Source: Rhodoplanes sp. Z2-YC6860 (lineage in GTDB: Bacteria > Pseudomonadota > Alphaproteobacteria > Rhizobiales > Xanthobacteraceae). From it: a stretch of 64,000 nucleotides of DNA. Both the position numbers and the translations under genes were made by a program. Where the stretch lies: NCBI RefSeq assembly GCF_001579845.1, contig NZ_CP007440.1, positions 806,001-870,000 on the forward strand. Direction: 5' to 3'. The notes under the pieces were generated by a model. It saw only the letters and a list, made by a program, of their open reading frames with translations. It was not told where the DNA came from and made no database searches. Positions 23,644 to 32,780 of this stretch are shown here, piece by piece. Every line of letters starts with the position of its first letter. The first letter of the stretch is position 1.

Positions 23644-24390
23644 ATGTCCATCGACGTCGTCGATCTGCGTTCGTTCTATTCCCAGCGGCTCGGTGCCGTG
23701 GCCCGGCATTTCGTCGGCCGCAGCATTCGCAAGCATTGGACCGACACCCGAAACATGCGGGTGCTTGGCATCGGCTATCCCGGTCCGTATCTCGGACTGT
23801 TTCGCGAGGAGGCCGAGCGGTGTCTCGCCTTCATGCCGGCCGCGCAGGGCGTGGTGAAATGGCCGACCGTTCGGCCGACGCTCTCGGCGCTGGTCGACGA
23901 GCTGGAATTGCCTCTGCCGGATGCCGCGGTCGATCGCGTGCTGCTGGTGCATGCGCTGGAGATGTCGCAGAACGCCACTGCGTTGCTGCGGGAGGTCTGG
24001 CGGGTGCTGGCCTCCGGCGGACAATTGCTCACCGTAGTGCCGAACCGGCGCGGGCTCTGGGCCCGCATGGACACAACACCATTCGGTCACGGCCGGCCCT
24101 ATTCGCGGCCGCAGATCACGAGCCTGATGCGTGAGGCCTGGTTCACGCCGGTGAGTTGGAGCGAGGCTCTCTATGTCCCGCCGATAGAGCGTGGCTGGTT
24201 CTTGCGTGCGGCCACCGCTTGGGAGCGCGCGGGGGGCGCCATCTCGGCACCGTTCGCCGGCGTGCATATCGTCGAGGCCACCAAGCAGGTCTATCGCGCA
24301 ATTCCGGCCCGCCGCGAGAAGCGCAAGCTCGTGCCGGCGCTCAAGCCCGCGCTCGCGCCGGCGCCGCGCGGCATCCGCGAAGCGCTATAG
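23644..24390 (+). CDS. Class I SAM-dependent methyltransferase
   Basis: A 248-residue methyltransferase-fold protein of unknown target. The SAM-binding region begins RVLGIGYPGPYLGLF near residue 39, followed by PDAAVDRVLLVHALEM and LLREVWRVLASGGQLLTVVPN, which correspond to motifs III-IV of the class. The C-terminal third is basic and Pro/Ala-rich. Its ATG at 23644 lies eight bases after a short purine stretch (GAGTTCCGCC), so the ribosome site is weak. It is divergent from gloB. A palindromic repeat begins one base after its stop codon. Confidence 0.82.
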   Translation: MSIDVVDLRSFYSQRLGAVARHFVGRSIRKHWTDTRNMRVLGIGYPGPYLGLFREEAERCLAFMPAAQGVVKWPTVRPTLSALVDELELPLPDAAVDRVLLVHALEMSQNATALLREVWRVLASGGQLLTVVPNRRGLWARMDTTPFGHGRPYSRPQITSLMREAWFTPVSWSEALYVPPIERGWFLRAATAWERAGGAISAPFAGVHIVEATKQVYRAIPARREKRKLVPALKPALAPAPRGIREAL

Positions 24391-24487
24391 GGCATGATCC
24401 CGAAAAGTGTGAAGCGATTTTCGGAAAAGATCATGCCAAAAAAGATTAAGGAGCGACGGGTCTGATTCAACGAAGTTGAATAGACCC
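24391..24487. repeat. Two adjacent palindromic repeats next to the insertion sequence
   Basis: The first palindrome, 24391-24437, pairs GGCATGATC with GATCATGCC and, inside it, CCGAAAA with TTTTCGG. The second, 24458-24487, pairs GGGTCTGATTCAAC with GTTGAATAGACCC around a GAA loop, with one unpaired base. Both are of types I recognise as dispersed intergenic repeats in Bradyrhizobium-like genomes. The second ends exactly where the insertion sequence begins. Confidence 0.8.
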
Positions 24488-24580
24488 TAGAGCGGTTCAC
24501 TTCTTTTCTGAATCGCTGGGGATTCCGCTGGGCTTCGAATTGTGATTCAAGCTGCTGGCTGGGTTGGAGGCCAGCAGCTC

Positions 24581-24940
24581 ATGACCCGACCTCTGTCCAA
24601 TGATCTGCGTGAGCGTGTCGTTGCGGCGGTGCGGAACGGTGAGAGCTGCCGGACGGTGGCTTCGCGGTTCGGCGTGGCGGTGTCGTCGGTGGTGAAGTGG
24701 TCTCAGCGCTATCGGACGACTGGCTCAGTGTCGCCGAGCAAGATGGGTGGATATCGCAAGCCGGTGCTCGATCCGCATCGGGCCTTCATCCTGGAGCGCA
24801 TCAGACAGACCCCGCATCTGACCCTGCATGGGCTGAAGGACGAACTTGCCGCGCGTGGGGTAAAGGTCTCGCACAATGCCGTGTGGCTGTTCCTGCGGCG
24901 CGAAGACCTGCGGTTCAAAAAAAACACTGTTCGCGCTTGA
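24581..24940 (+). CDS. IS630 transposase, N-terminal part (OrfA)
   Basis: A 119-residue protein forming the DNA-binding half of the transposase. It begins MTRPLSNDLRERVVAAVRNG and has a helix-turn-helix in CRTVASRFGVAVSSVVKW, then a second winged/HTH region with RIRQTPHLTLHGLKDELAARGVKVSHNAVW (about residues 68-98). The frame ends at TGA 24938 soon after an eight-A run (24917-24924). Shifting by one base inside that run joins it to the catalytic half, giving a protein near 316 residues. Either translation slips there by design, as in many IS630-type elements, or a base has been gained. Confidence 0.88.
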   Translation: MTRPLSNDLRERVVAAVRNGESCRTVASRFGVAVSSVVKWSQRYRTTGSVSPSKMGGYRKPVLDPHRAFILERIRQTPHLTLHGLKDELAARGVKVSHNAVWLFLRREDLRFKKNTVRA

Positions 24941-25529
24941 ACAGGCCCGGGCCGACATCGCCCGCAGACGAAAGCGCTGGCGATCCTGGCAGGCCGGTCT
25001 CGATCCACGGCGTTTGGTCTTCATCGACGAAACCTGGATCAAGACCAGCATGGCCCCACTGCGCGGATGGGGACGCAAGGGCGATCGCCTGCGAGCTTAC
25101 GCGCCGCATGGTCATTGGCGGACGCTGACCTTCCTCGGCGCGCTCCGCCACGACGGCCTCACAGCCCCTTGCGTGTTCGATGGCCCGATCAACGGCGAGT
25201 GCTTCCGAGCCTATGTCCAGCAGCAACTCGTTCCCGCACTGAAGGCCGGCGATATTGTCGTCATGGACAACCTCGGAAGCCACAAGGCTGCCGTGCTGCG
25301 ACAGATCATAAGAGCAGCCGGAGCCAGGCTCTGGTACCTGCCGCCCTACTCGCCGGACCTCAATCCGATCGAGCAGGCCTTCGCCAAGATCAAACATTGG
25401 ATGCGCATGGCTCAAAGGCGCACCATCGACGATGTCTGGCGCCAAATCGGCAGCCTCGTCACAACCATAGGCCCCCGCGAATGCAGCAACTACTTCGCAA
25501 ACGCCGGATACGCTTCCGTCAAATTGTGA
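24918..25529 (+). CDS. IS630 transposase, catalytic part (OrfB, frame-shifted)
   Basis: The catalytic DDE half of the transposase. The three acidic residues are visible in VFIDETWIK (first Asp, with the Glu beside it), VVMDNLGSHK (second Asp) and the final Glu in NPIEQAFAKIK. The C-terminus ends SVKL just before the right inverted repeat. No good independent start exists; an ATG at 24876 in this frame lies inside OrfA. The region before the A8 run is therefore supplied by OrfA through a frameshift. The coordinates here start at the first codon of this frame within the A-run. Confidence 0.85.
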   Translation, partial: KKTLFALEQARADIARRRKRWRSWQAGLDPRRLVFIDETWIKTSMAPLRGWGRKGDRLRAYAPHGHWRTLTFLGALRHDGLTAPCVFDGPINGECFRAYVQQQLVPALKAGDIVVMDNLGSHKAAVLRQIIRAAGARLWYLPPYSPDLNPIEQAFAKIKHWMRMAQRRTIDDVWRQIGSLVTTIGPRECSNYFANAGYASVKL

Positions 25530-25570
25530 ACCGCTCTAGCGCAGCCACAAACGACGCAGCCACAAACGAC

Positions 25571-25594
25571 AAAGCCGGGCGGGGGCCCGGCTTT
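25571..25594 (-). terminator. Intrinsic terminator of the DUF4167 gene
   Basis: AAAGCCGGGC (25571-25580) and GCCCGGCTTT (25585-25594) form a perfect 10-bp stem around GGGG. It lies 24 bases past the stop of the DUF4167 gene on the minus strand. On that strand the stem ends in TTT followed by a T-poor stretch, so it is a terminator of moderate strength. Two copies of a 15-base direct repeat (GCAGCCACAAACGAC) lie between it and the insertion sequence. Confidence 0.7.
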
Positions 25595-25618
25595 GCGCAA
25601 TTCAAATCCTGACAATCC

Positions 25619-26482
25619 TCAGGTGTTGCCCGGCTCGGGCGCGTCGCCGCCGCCGAAGTCCTGTGGCGCGGCGCCGGCCATTTCCGGCCGCGGTCCGCGG
25701 TGACGCCTGCGGCGGTGGCGCGGAAAACGCTCACCGCCTTCATTGGCATCGCCGCCGTTCTGCGGCGCGGCCTGCTGCGGCTGCGCGCCGGTGATGAATG
25801 AGGGCAAGCGCTCGCCGTCGCTCTGCTCGGCCTGAGGCTGCTGATATTGCGGCTGCGGCTGAGTGTTATTGTTGTTGTATGGCTGATGCTGTTGCGGCCG
25901 CGGCTGATAGTTCGGCTGCTGTTGCCCGCCATAAGGCTGAGACTGCTGCTCGCGCGGCTGATAGTTCGGCTGCTGATTGTTGTAGTTCGGCTGGCCGCCG
26001 CCGTAGTTCTGTGCGTTGTTGTAATTCGGCGGTGATTGATTCTGCGGATTGAAGTTGGGCTGCTGAGCGCTCGGCTGGCCGAAGTTGCCTGGAATTTGAG
26101 TCGGCTGCGAACCGTCGTCCTCGTCGCCGTCGAAGACTTCGTCGGCAGCACCCTGACCCGGCGCAGGTGGCGCCTGATAGTACGGGTTCTGCTGCCTGAA
26201 CTGCTCCTGCGCCGCGGCGATTAGACGGAAGTAATGCTCGGCATGCTGGAAATGATTCTCGGCCGTCACCGGGTCGCCGGCGCTTTGCGCATCGCGGGCA
26301 AGCTGAAGATATTTCTCAGCGATGTGATGCGCCGTCCCGCGGATCTTCACCTCCGGCCCGTTCGACTCATACACCCGGGTGAGTGGATTGTGATGATGAC
26401 CGCCGCCGCCGCCCCCGCCGCCACCGTGCCCCTTGTGATTGCGGTTGCGCCCCCGCATGCGCTTGTTCTGTCCGTTTCTCAT
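25619..26482 (-). CDS. DUF4167 domain-containing protein
   Basis: A 287-residue protein with an N-terminal DUF4167 domain (about residues 1-85). It starts with the basic RNGQNKRMRGRNRN and a run of nine Gly, then NPLTRVYESNGPEVKIRGTAHHIAEKY and SAGDPVTAENHFQHAEHYFRLI. The rest, from about residue 90 to 250, is Gln/Asn/Pro/Tyr-rich, low complexity and surely disordered. The domain is widespread in Alphaproteobacteria and probably binds nucleic acid given its basic N-terminus, but no function is established that I know of. It is followed by a terminator hairpin. Confidence 0.88.
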   Translation of the reverse strand: MRNGQNKRMRGRNRNHKGHGGGGGGGGGHHHNPLTRVYESNGPEVKIRGTAHHIAEKYLQLARDAQSAGDPVTAENHFQHAEHYFRLIAAAQEQFRQQNPYYQAPPAPGQGAADEVFDGDEDDGSQPTQIPGNFGQPSAQQPNFNPQNQSPPNYNNAQNYGGGQPNYNNQQPNYQPREQQSQPYGGQQQPNYQPRPQQHQPYNNNNTQPQPQYQQPQAEQSDGERLPSFITGAQPQQAAPQNGGDANEGGERFPRHRRRRHRGPRPEMAGAAPQDFGGGDAPEPGNT

Positions 26483-26967
26483 GACGCCTGTCGCTGACTC
26501 CTGTTAGCGGCGATTGTGGTCCCGCCGATTTATCCACCCAACTTCAAGCCAAGTCCCTATGCAGGACCTTCGTAGCCAAGCCTCTCAAACGCCTCGGCAT
26601 GACGAGCCGGTGACAACCCGGCCCATCAGCCGCGCTCGAAAGCCGATATCCAGCGCTTCGGATACGGCAACCCATCGGGCCGCGAAACGGATCGCGGCGG
26701 CGCTTTGATTGTCTTCGTGCGTGTCGTTGTCGTTAATGCGTCGCAAAGCCCGATACGTGCCCGACCGCTAGCTTGATGACTTGAGTTCGGCGATCCTGTC
26801 TGCCGTCTGACCCGCAGCCTATCTGGTCCACCACCGGCCTCGCCGAGCATAACGCTCCGGGCCTCAGCAACGTGACCTTCGGGTCGATTCCTATAGGGAA
26901 GCTAGTCTGTCTTGCCCCATAATCCAAGCGATTTTTTGCCTATCCGCAATGTTAGTTGAACATGGCG
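26483..26967. other. Intergenic region between DUF4167 and prmC, no gene seen
   Basis: Short open frames here have no recognisable domain or ribosome-binding site. It must hold the promoter of the DUF4167 gene near its left end and probably the end of the prmC transcript at its right. I find no tRNA cloverleaf, long palindrome or repeat in it. Confidence 0.5.
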
Positions 26968-27870
26968 TTATTCCGGCACCGCTGCACAGAGGGCTCGGGG
27001 AACACCCGAAAGATCGGTATCGGCAGGGCGCGGCACAAGGCCTGCCATGCGGAATATTGAGGCCACCTGGGCCTCCTGGCCGAAGCCCAATTCCACCACC
27101 AGATGGCCGCCAGGCTTGAGCAATCGACCCACCTGTCCCGCAATGGTGCGGTAGCAGTCGAGCCCATCCGGGCCGCCGTCGAGCGCGCGTCGCGGATCGT
27201 GACGGACCTCGGGCGCGAGGCTCGCGATGTCGCCGCTGATCACGTAAGGCGGATTGGACACGATGACGTCGAACGGTCCGGCGAGCGCCGCGCTGAAGTC
27301 GCAGGCAACGAAGCGCGCGCGGCGGTCGAGCTCGAGCCGCCGCGCGTTGTCGCGTGCAGTCTGGAGCGCTTCCGGACTCACATCGGTTGCGACGCCGTGG
27401 GCGTTCGGCAACTCGGTCAGCAACGCGATCAGCAACGCACCGGAGCCGGTGCCGAGGTCGGCAATGCGCAGCGGCCGCTGACGCGGCCCGCCGCTATCGA
27501 CCGCGGCGAGCGCCGCTTCGACCACGGTCTCGGTGTCCGGCCGCGGCACCAGCGTTGCGGGACTGAGCCGCAGCGGCAGCCCCCAGAATTCCTGATGGCC
27601 GAGAATGCGCGCCACCGGTTCGCGAGCAAGCCGCCGGGCGGCGAGCACATCGATGGCACGCGCCTCGTCGTCGGTGATGGCGCGGCTCGCTTCGATGGTG
27701 AGGCCGGTGTGGTCGAGGCCGAGCGCATGGCCTGTCAACAGCCGCGCGTCGAGCTCCGGACTGTCGAGGCCGGCGCGGCGGAACATCTCGCTCAGTGCAC
27801 GGCGCGCCTGTACCACCGTCATGCCGCGCATCGCGGGCGCGGCTGGCGAGGCTTGATCGAGGATCGTCAT
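26968..27870 (-). CDS. prmC: Peptide chain release factor N5-glutamine methyltransferase
   Basis: A 300-residue SAM-dependent enzyme that methylates the Gln of the GGQ motif in release factors RF1 and RF2. The SAM-binding motif is ADLGTGSGALLIAL near residue 135, and the substrate-Gln-binding NPPY is in IVSNPPYVISGD near 200. The N-terminal helical domain contains the family's ILGHQEFWGLPL. Its start codon overlaps the stop of prfA (ATGA), so the methylase is translationally coupled to its own substrate's gene, a common arrangement. Confidence 0.95.
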   Translation of the reverse strand: MTILDQASPAAPAMRGMTVVQARRALSEMFRRAGLDSPELDARLLTGHALGLDHTGLTIEASRAITDDEARAIDVLAARRLAREPVARILGHQEFWGLPLRLSPATLVPRPDTETVVEAALAAVDSGGPRQRPLRIADLGTGSGALLIALLTELPNAHGVATDVSPEALQTARDNARRLELDRRARFVACDFSAALAGPFDVIVSNPPYVISGDIASLAPEVRHDPRRALDGGPDGLDCYRTIAGQVGRLLKPGGHLVVELGFGQEAQVASIFRMAGLVPRPADTDLSGVPRALCAAVPE

Positions 27871-28952
27871 CAGCCCGCCTCGGCCGCCAGCAGTTCGGCC
27901 TGATGGTGGGTGATCAGCGCATCGATGATTTCGCCCAGCGCTTCGCCCTCGATCACCTTGGGCAGATTGTAGAGCGTCAGGTTGATCCGGTGATCGGTGA
28001 CGCGGCCCTGCGGAAAATTATAGGTGCGGATGCGCTCCGAGCGGTCGCCGCTGCCGACCTGATCCTTGCGCGCGGCGGCGCGCTCGGTGTCGCGTTTGGT
28101 CTTCTCGGCGTCGTAAAGCTTGGCGCGCAGCATCGCCATCGCCTTGGCGCGGTTCTTGTGCTGCGACCGCTCTTCCTGGACCATCACCACGACGCCGCTC
28201 GGCATGTGGGTGATGCGGATCGCGGATTCGGTCTTGTTGACGTGCTGACCGCCGGCGCCTTGCGACCGCATGGTGTCGATCTTCAGATCGTCAGGCTTGA
28301 TCTCGATGTCGACGTCTTCCACTTCGGGCAGCACCGCGACGGTCGCGGCCGACGTGTGCACGCGGCCCTGCGCCTCGGTGTCGGGCACGCGCTGCACGCG
28401 ATGCACGCCGGATTCGAACTTGAGGCGTGCGAAGGGGCCGCGGCCTGTGATCTCGGCGACGATTTCCTTGAAGCCGCCCTTGGTGCCCTCGGTGACGGAC
28501 ATGATCTCGGTGGTCCAGCCTTGGCGCGCGGCATAACGCTCGTACATGCGGAACAGGTCGCCGGCGAACAGCGAAGCTTCGTCGCCTCCGGTCCCGGCGC
28601 GGATCTCGACGATCACATTGCGTTCGTCCATCGCGTCCTTGGGCAGGAGCGAAACGCGCAGCTCCTCGATCATCTGCTCGCGCTTGCCGATGAGCGCGTG
28701 CCGCTCCTCGTCGGCCATCTCGCGCATCGCCGGATCGCTCGACGGATCGGCGATCAACGCTTCGAGGTCTGCAAGTTCTCCCGCGACGCTGCGATAGGCC
28801 TTGATCTTGCCCACCACGGGATCGATCTCGGCAAATTCCCGCGAAAGCTTGACGAACGCCTCAGGCGCGAGCTGTTGCGTCAGCTCTGCCTCCACGGCGG
28901 CATGGCGGGCGAGCAGCGTGTCGAGTTTTTGTTCAGGCAGTGCAGTCGTCAC
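27870..28952 (-). CDS. prfA: Peptide chain release factor 1
   Basis: A 360-residue release factor recognising UAA and UAG. It has the GGQ peptidyl-hydrolysis motif in [16 protein letters not shown] at about residue 231-233. The downstream [28 protein letters not shown] is the well-conserved C-terminal part, and the length equals that of Escherichia coli RF1. The start codon is GTG, which overlaps the ptsP stop as GTGA; the gene is thus the middle of a tightly coupled ptsP-prfA-prmC operon. Confidence 0.96.
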   Translation of the reverse strand: MTTALPEQKLDTLLARHAAVEAELTQQLAPEAFVKLSREFAEIDPVVGKIKAYRSVAGELADLEALIADPSSDPAMREMADEERHALIGKREQMIEELRVSLLPKDAMDERNVIVEIRAGTGGDEASLFAGDLFRMYERYAARQGWTTEIMSVTEGTKGGFKEIVAEITGRGPFARLKFESGVHRVQRVPDTEAQGRVHTSAATVAVLPEVEDVDIEIKPDDLKIDTMRSQGAGGQHVNKTESAIRITHMPSGVVVMVQEERSQHKNRAKAMAMLRAKLYDAEKTKRDTERAAARKDQVGSGDRSERIRTYNFPQGRVTDHRINLTLYNLPKVIEGEALGEIIDALITHHQAELLAAEAG

Positions 28953-31216
28953 AATTGCAGTCCTTCGGCCGCGGCGAACTGTTCCAGCCGCTCACGGATC
29001 GTGCCGCTGTGCGGCGGATTTTCGACCAGCGTCCTGATCAGCGCCTCGGCCTTGCCGACGTCGAGATCAAGCAGCATGGCCTTCACGGCGCCGAGCGCCG
29101 ACGGCGTCAGCGACAGCGCGCGGAAACCCAAGGCCACCAGCGCCAGCGCGCCAATCGGCTTCGACGCAAGCTCGCCGCACAGTGTCACCGGCTTGCCACC
29201 GGCTTTGGCCCGATCGACGATGTTCATCAACGCGCGCAACACAGGGGCGGAGAGCGCATCAAATCGGTCGGCGACGCGACGGTTGCCGCGGTCGGCAGCG
29301 AACAGGAACTGCACTAGGTCATTGGAACCGACCGACAGGAAATCCACCCGCGACACCAGCGCATCGAGCTGGAACAAAAGCGACGGCACCTCGACCATGG
29401 TGCCGACTTCGACGCGGTCGGGCAGCTTGTGCCGCCGCCTCCGCAATGCGGTGAGCTCGCGCTCGATCATGGCCTTGGCTTCGTCGAATTCGGCGCAGGT
29501 CGCGACCATCGGAAACATGATGCGAAGCTCGCGCTCGGCTGCGGCCTGGAGCAGCGCGCGGATCTGACTGCGCATCAGCCCCGGCCGGTCGAGGCCGAGC
29601 CGGATCGCGCGCCAGCCGAGCGCCGGATTCTCTTCGGGCTCGGCGCGCATATAGGGCAGGATCTTGTCGCCGCCAACGTCGAGCGTGCGGAACGTCACCG
29701 GCTTGTCGCCGGCGGAGTCGAGCACCGCGCGATAGAGCGAGAGCTGCTCGCTGATGCGCGGCATTTCGGTCGCGATCATGAACTGCAGCTCGGTGCGGAA
29801 CAGCCCGATGCCGGCAGCTCCGGTTTCCGCGATATGCGGAAGGTCCACCAGCAGGCCGGCGTTGATCATCAGCGCGACGTGCTGGCCGTCCTTGGTGACG
29901 CTCGGCCGGTCGCGCAGCGCGCGGTATTGCGCCTGCCGCCGGGCGCGGAGCTTCACGCGTTCCCCGTAGGCGACCTCGATGTCGGAGGCGGGCCGCAGAT
30001 GCACGTCGCCGGTCGAGCCGTCGACGATGATCGGGTCGCCGGGTTCGACCAGTCCCGAGATGTTGTCGATCTCGCCGACGGCGGCGATGCCGATCGCACG
30101 CGCCACGATGGAGACGTGCGACGTCGGGCCGCCCTCCTCGAGCAGAAGCCCACGGAGCTTGCGCCGGTCGTAATCCAGCAGCGCCGCCGGCCCCATCGAG
30201 CGCGCGACCAGGATGGCGTTATCGGGCAATTGCTCACGCGGCGGTGCGTGGTCCTGGCCCATCAGGTGCCGCATCAGCCGGTTGGCCAGATCGTCGAGAT
30301 CGTGCAGCCGCTCGCGCAGATACGGATCGGTGACGCGCAACATGCGGGCGCGGGTGTCGGACTGCACGCGCTCGACGCCGGCCTCGGCGGTGAGGCCGGT
30401 GCCGACCGCCTCGCGCAGCCGGTGCAGCCAGCCCTGGTCGTGGGCGAAGCTCCGATAGGCATCGAGCACCTCGCGATGCTCGCCGCCGTCGGCGACATCG
30501 CGGCGCTCCAGCATCAGGTCGAGGTCGGCGCGCAAGGCCGTAATCGAATCGTCGAGGCGCTTGAGCTCTTTCTGAACGTCGTCGGCGATGACGTTCTTCA
30601 CCGTGACGCGCGGCTCGTGCAGCACAACATGGCCGAGCGCGATGCCGTCGGCGAGCGCCGTGCCGGTCATATGCAGCCGCGGCTTGATGGCCGGCTCGGC
30701 GCCGGGCTTGGCGATCGAGGACAATTCGCCCGAGGCGATCATCTCCGCCATCACCATGGCGGTGGTCTGCAACGCCTCTTCTTCCTCTTCGGAGTAGGTG
30801 CGGCGCGCCCGGTTCTGCACGACCAGCACGCCGAGCGTGTTGCCGGCGCGCAGGATCGGCACGCCCAGGAACGAGTGATAGATTTCTTCGCCGGTTTCCG
30901 GCCGGTAGGCGAAGGCCGGATGGGCCTGGGCTTCGGACAGGTTGATCGGGTTGGCCTCGCTCGCCACCAGACCGACCAGGCCCTCGTCCTGCCGCAGCAC
31001 GGTCTGGTGGACCGCCTCGTGCTTCAGGCCTTCCGTGGCGTACAGCTCGAGCGTGCCGTCGACGCGCAACACGTAGACGGAGCAGACCTCCGCCACCATG
31101 TTGGCGGCAATCAGCACGACGATTTTGTCCAGGCGTTCCTGCGCGCTGACCGGCTCCGCCATCACCTCACGGAGTCGGCGCAACAGCACGCGCGGACCGC
31201 CGAGCGCGCCACGCAT
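28949..31216 (-). CDS. ptsP: Phosphoenolpyruvate-protein phosphotransferase, nitrogen type (enzyme I-Ntr)
   Basis: A 755-residue enzyme I of the nitrogen phosphotransferase system that transfers phosphate from phosphoenolpyruvate to NPr. It starts with a GAF domain (about 20-160, with [21 protein letters not shown]), which in EI-Ntr senses glutamine or 2-oxoglutarate. Next is the HPr-binding region. The phosphohistidine domain carries [13 protein letters not shown] (His near 375), and the PEP-binding barrel follows with [12 protein letters not shown] and [15 protein letters not shown]. It heads the operon with prfA and prmC. 204 bases upstream are free for a promoter. Confidence 0.95.
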   Translation of the reverse strand: MRGALGGPRVLLRRLREVMAEPVSAQERLDKIVVLIAANMVAEVCSVYVLRVDGTLELYATEGLKHEAVHQTVLRQDEGLVGLVASEANPINLSEAQAHPAFAYRPETGEEIYHSFLGVPILRAGNTLGVLVVQNRARRTYSEEEEEALQTTAMVMAEMIASGELSSIAKPGAEPAIKPRLHMTGTALADGIALGHVVLHEPRVTVKNVIADDVQKELKRLDDSITALRADLDLMLERRDVADGGEHREVLDAYRSFAHDQGWLHRLREAVGTGLTAEAGVERVQSDTRARMLRVTDPYLRERLHDLDDLANRLMRHLMGQDHAPPREQLPDNAILVARSMGPAALLDYDRRKLRGLLLEEGGPTSHVSIVARAIGIAAVGEIDNISGLVEPGDPIIVDGSTGDVHLRPASDIEVAYGERVKLRARRQAQYRALRDRPSVTKDGQHVALMINAGLLVDLPHIAETGAAGIGLFRTELQFMIATEMPRISEQLSLYRAVLDSAGDKPVTFRTLDVGGDKILPYMRAEPEENPALGWRAIRLGLDRPGLMRSQIRALLQAAAERELRIMFPMVATCAEFDEAKAMIERELTALRRRRHKLPDRVEVGTMVEVPSLLFQLDALVSRVDFLSVGSNDLVQFLFAADRGNRRVADRFDALSAPVLRALMNIVDRAKAGGKPVTLCGELASKPIGALALVALGFRALSLTPSALGAVKAMLLDLDVGKAEALIRTLVENPPHSGTIRERLEQFAAAEGLQL

Positions 31217-31420
31217 GGGCGATGTTCCTCAGGGTCACATTTCGGTAGGGCTATAGCCGCTGCGACATGCAAGGGGCAAGCCAAAGCTGGTTTAAGTGGC
31301 TGATGTGACGGGATGTTGTCGGATGACACGGCACCCACCGTTCGCCACCCGCGTGCAGTGCAGCGCAAAAGCCGATTCGGCCCGCGAGATCAGCGTTCTC
31401 CGGCAAGCCGCAGAAGTAGC

Positions 31421-32671
31421 TTATTTATCCAACCCGTAAAGGCTGTGCAGCGTGCGCACCGCAAGCTCGGTATAGGCCGCATCGATCAGCACCGAGAACT
31501 TGATCTCGGACGTGGTGATGGCGCGGATATTGACGCCGCGCGCGGCCAGCGCCTTGAAGGCTTCGGCGGCGACACCGGCGTGGCTGCGCATGCCGATGCC
31601 GATCACCGACACCTTCGCGACCTCCTGCGAGCCGTCGAGATGGTCGAAGCCGATCGCGGTCTTGGCCTTGCCGAGCACGTCGACCGAACGCTGATAGTCC
31701 GCGGCCGGGACCGTAAACGTCAGGTCGGTGGTGGCGCCGTCGGCCGACACGTTCTGCACGATCATGTCGACGTTGATGCTGGCTTCCGCGAGCGGGCCGA
31801 AGATCGCGGCGGCGACGCCCGGCTTGTCCGGCACATGGCGGACCGAGATCTGCGCCTCGTCCTTCGAAAAGGCGATGCCGGTGACGACCTGTTGCTCCAC
31901 AATATCCTCCTCGTCGCAGATCAGCGTGCCTGGCGGCGTGCCGTGCGGGTCGATGTCCTCTGGCTTGTCGAAGCTCGAGCGAACGAAAATCGGCACCTTG
32001 TGCACCATGCCGAGCTCGACCGAGCGCACCTGGAGCACCTTGGCGCCCAGCGAGGCGAGCTCCAGCATTTCCTCGAAGGCGATCTTGTCCATGCGCTGCG
32101 CCTTCGGCACGACGCGCGGATCGGTGGTGTAGACGCCGTCGACGTCCGTGTAGATGTCGCAGCGGTCGGCCTTGATCGCGGCCGCAATCGCCACCGCCGA
32201 GGTGTCGGAGCCGCCGCGGCCGAGCGTGGTGATGCGGCCGGACTCCTTGTGCACGCCCTGGAAGCCCGAGACGACCGCGACCTCCTTGCGCTCCTTGAAG
32301 CGCTTGATCAGTTCGGCGCCGTTGATGTCCTCGATGCGGGCCGAGCCGTGGGCGTTGCTCGTAGTGATCGGGAGCTGCCAGCCCTGCCAGGAGCGGGCGT
32401 TGATGCCGATGCCTTCCAGTGTGATGGCGAGAAGACCCGCCGTGACCTGCTCGCCGGAGGCGACCACGGCATCGTATTCGCGGGCGTCATGCAGCGGTGC
32501 CGCGGCCCGGCACCAGGCCACCAGCTCGTTGGTCTTGCCGGACATCGCCGACACCACCACCGCAACCTCATGGCCGGCATCGACCTCGCGCTTGACATGC
32601 TGCGCAACGTTGCGGATGCGGTCGATATCGGCGACCGAAGTGCCGCCGAATTTCATGACAAGACGGGCCAT
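31421..32671 (-). CDS. lysC: Aspartate kinase
   Basis: A 416-residue enzyme that phosphorylates aspartate, the first step toward lysine, threonine, methionine and diaminopimelate. The kinase motif KFGGTSVADIDRI opens the protein, with VVVSAMSGKTNEL, VVSGFQG and TLGRGGSDTSAVAIAA following. Two ACT domains at the C-terminus (from about 270, with AQISVRHVPDKPGVAAAIFGPL) bind the feedback inhibitor. ATG 32671 is chosen because the family starts MARLVMKFGG; an upstream start would add 30 unrelated residues. It lies upstream of ptsP on the same strand. Confidence 0.95.
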   Translation of the reverse strand: MARLVMKFGGTSVADIDRIRNVAQHVKREVDAGHEVAVVVSAMSGKTNELVAWCRAAAPLHDAREYDAVVASGEQVTAGLLAITLEGIGINARSWQGWQLPITTSNAHGSARIEDINGAELIKRFKERKEVAVVSGFQGVHKESGRITTLGRGGSDTSAVAIAAAIKADRCDIYTDVDGVYTTDPRVVPKAQRMDKIAFEEMLELASLGAKVLQVRSVELGMVHKVPIFVRSSFDKPEDIDPHGTPPGTLICDEEDIVEQQVVTGIAFSKDEAQISVRHVPDKPGVAAAIFGPLAEASINVDMIVQNVSADGATTDLTFTVPAADYQRSVDVLGKAKTAIGFDHLDGSQEVAKVSVIGIGMRSHAGVAAEAFKALAARGVNIRAITTSEIKFSVLIDAAYTELAVRTLHSLYGLDK

Positions 32672-32780
32672 AGACGCAGGAAGTCCTTGAATAAACGCAG
32701 GTTTTACGGGCCAGCCCGGAAAACGGCGCGTATTCATAGCGATGGACCGGGAAGCCTGCAACTGCGGGCCGGTTCAACGG

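Larger units (their letters stand above)
24488..25538 (+). mobile_element. IS630-family insertion sequence, complete
   Basis: The ends are perfect inverted repeats: TAGAGCGGTTCAC at 24488-24500 and GTGAACCGCTCTA at 25526-25538. Each end includes TA, matching the TA target duplication of the IS630/Tc1-mariner group. Inside is one two-part transposase (24581-24940 and 24918-25529). The element is 1051 bp including both TA copies. It is inserted between a palindromic repeat cluster and the DUF4167 gene and interrupts no gene. Confidence 0.92.

Noticed and set aside
26626-26850. Minus-strand frame of 74 codons in the DUF4167-prmC gap
   Set aside because: No domain, no ribosome-binding site, and atypical composition; could be a gene remnant but I cannot support it.
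29429-31303. A plus-strand open frame of 624 codons opposite ptsP
   Set aside because: Mirror of the ptsP coding sequence with no recognisable domain or ribosome-binding site.
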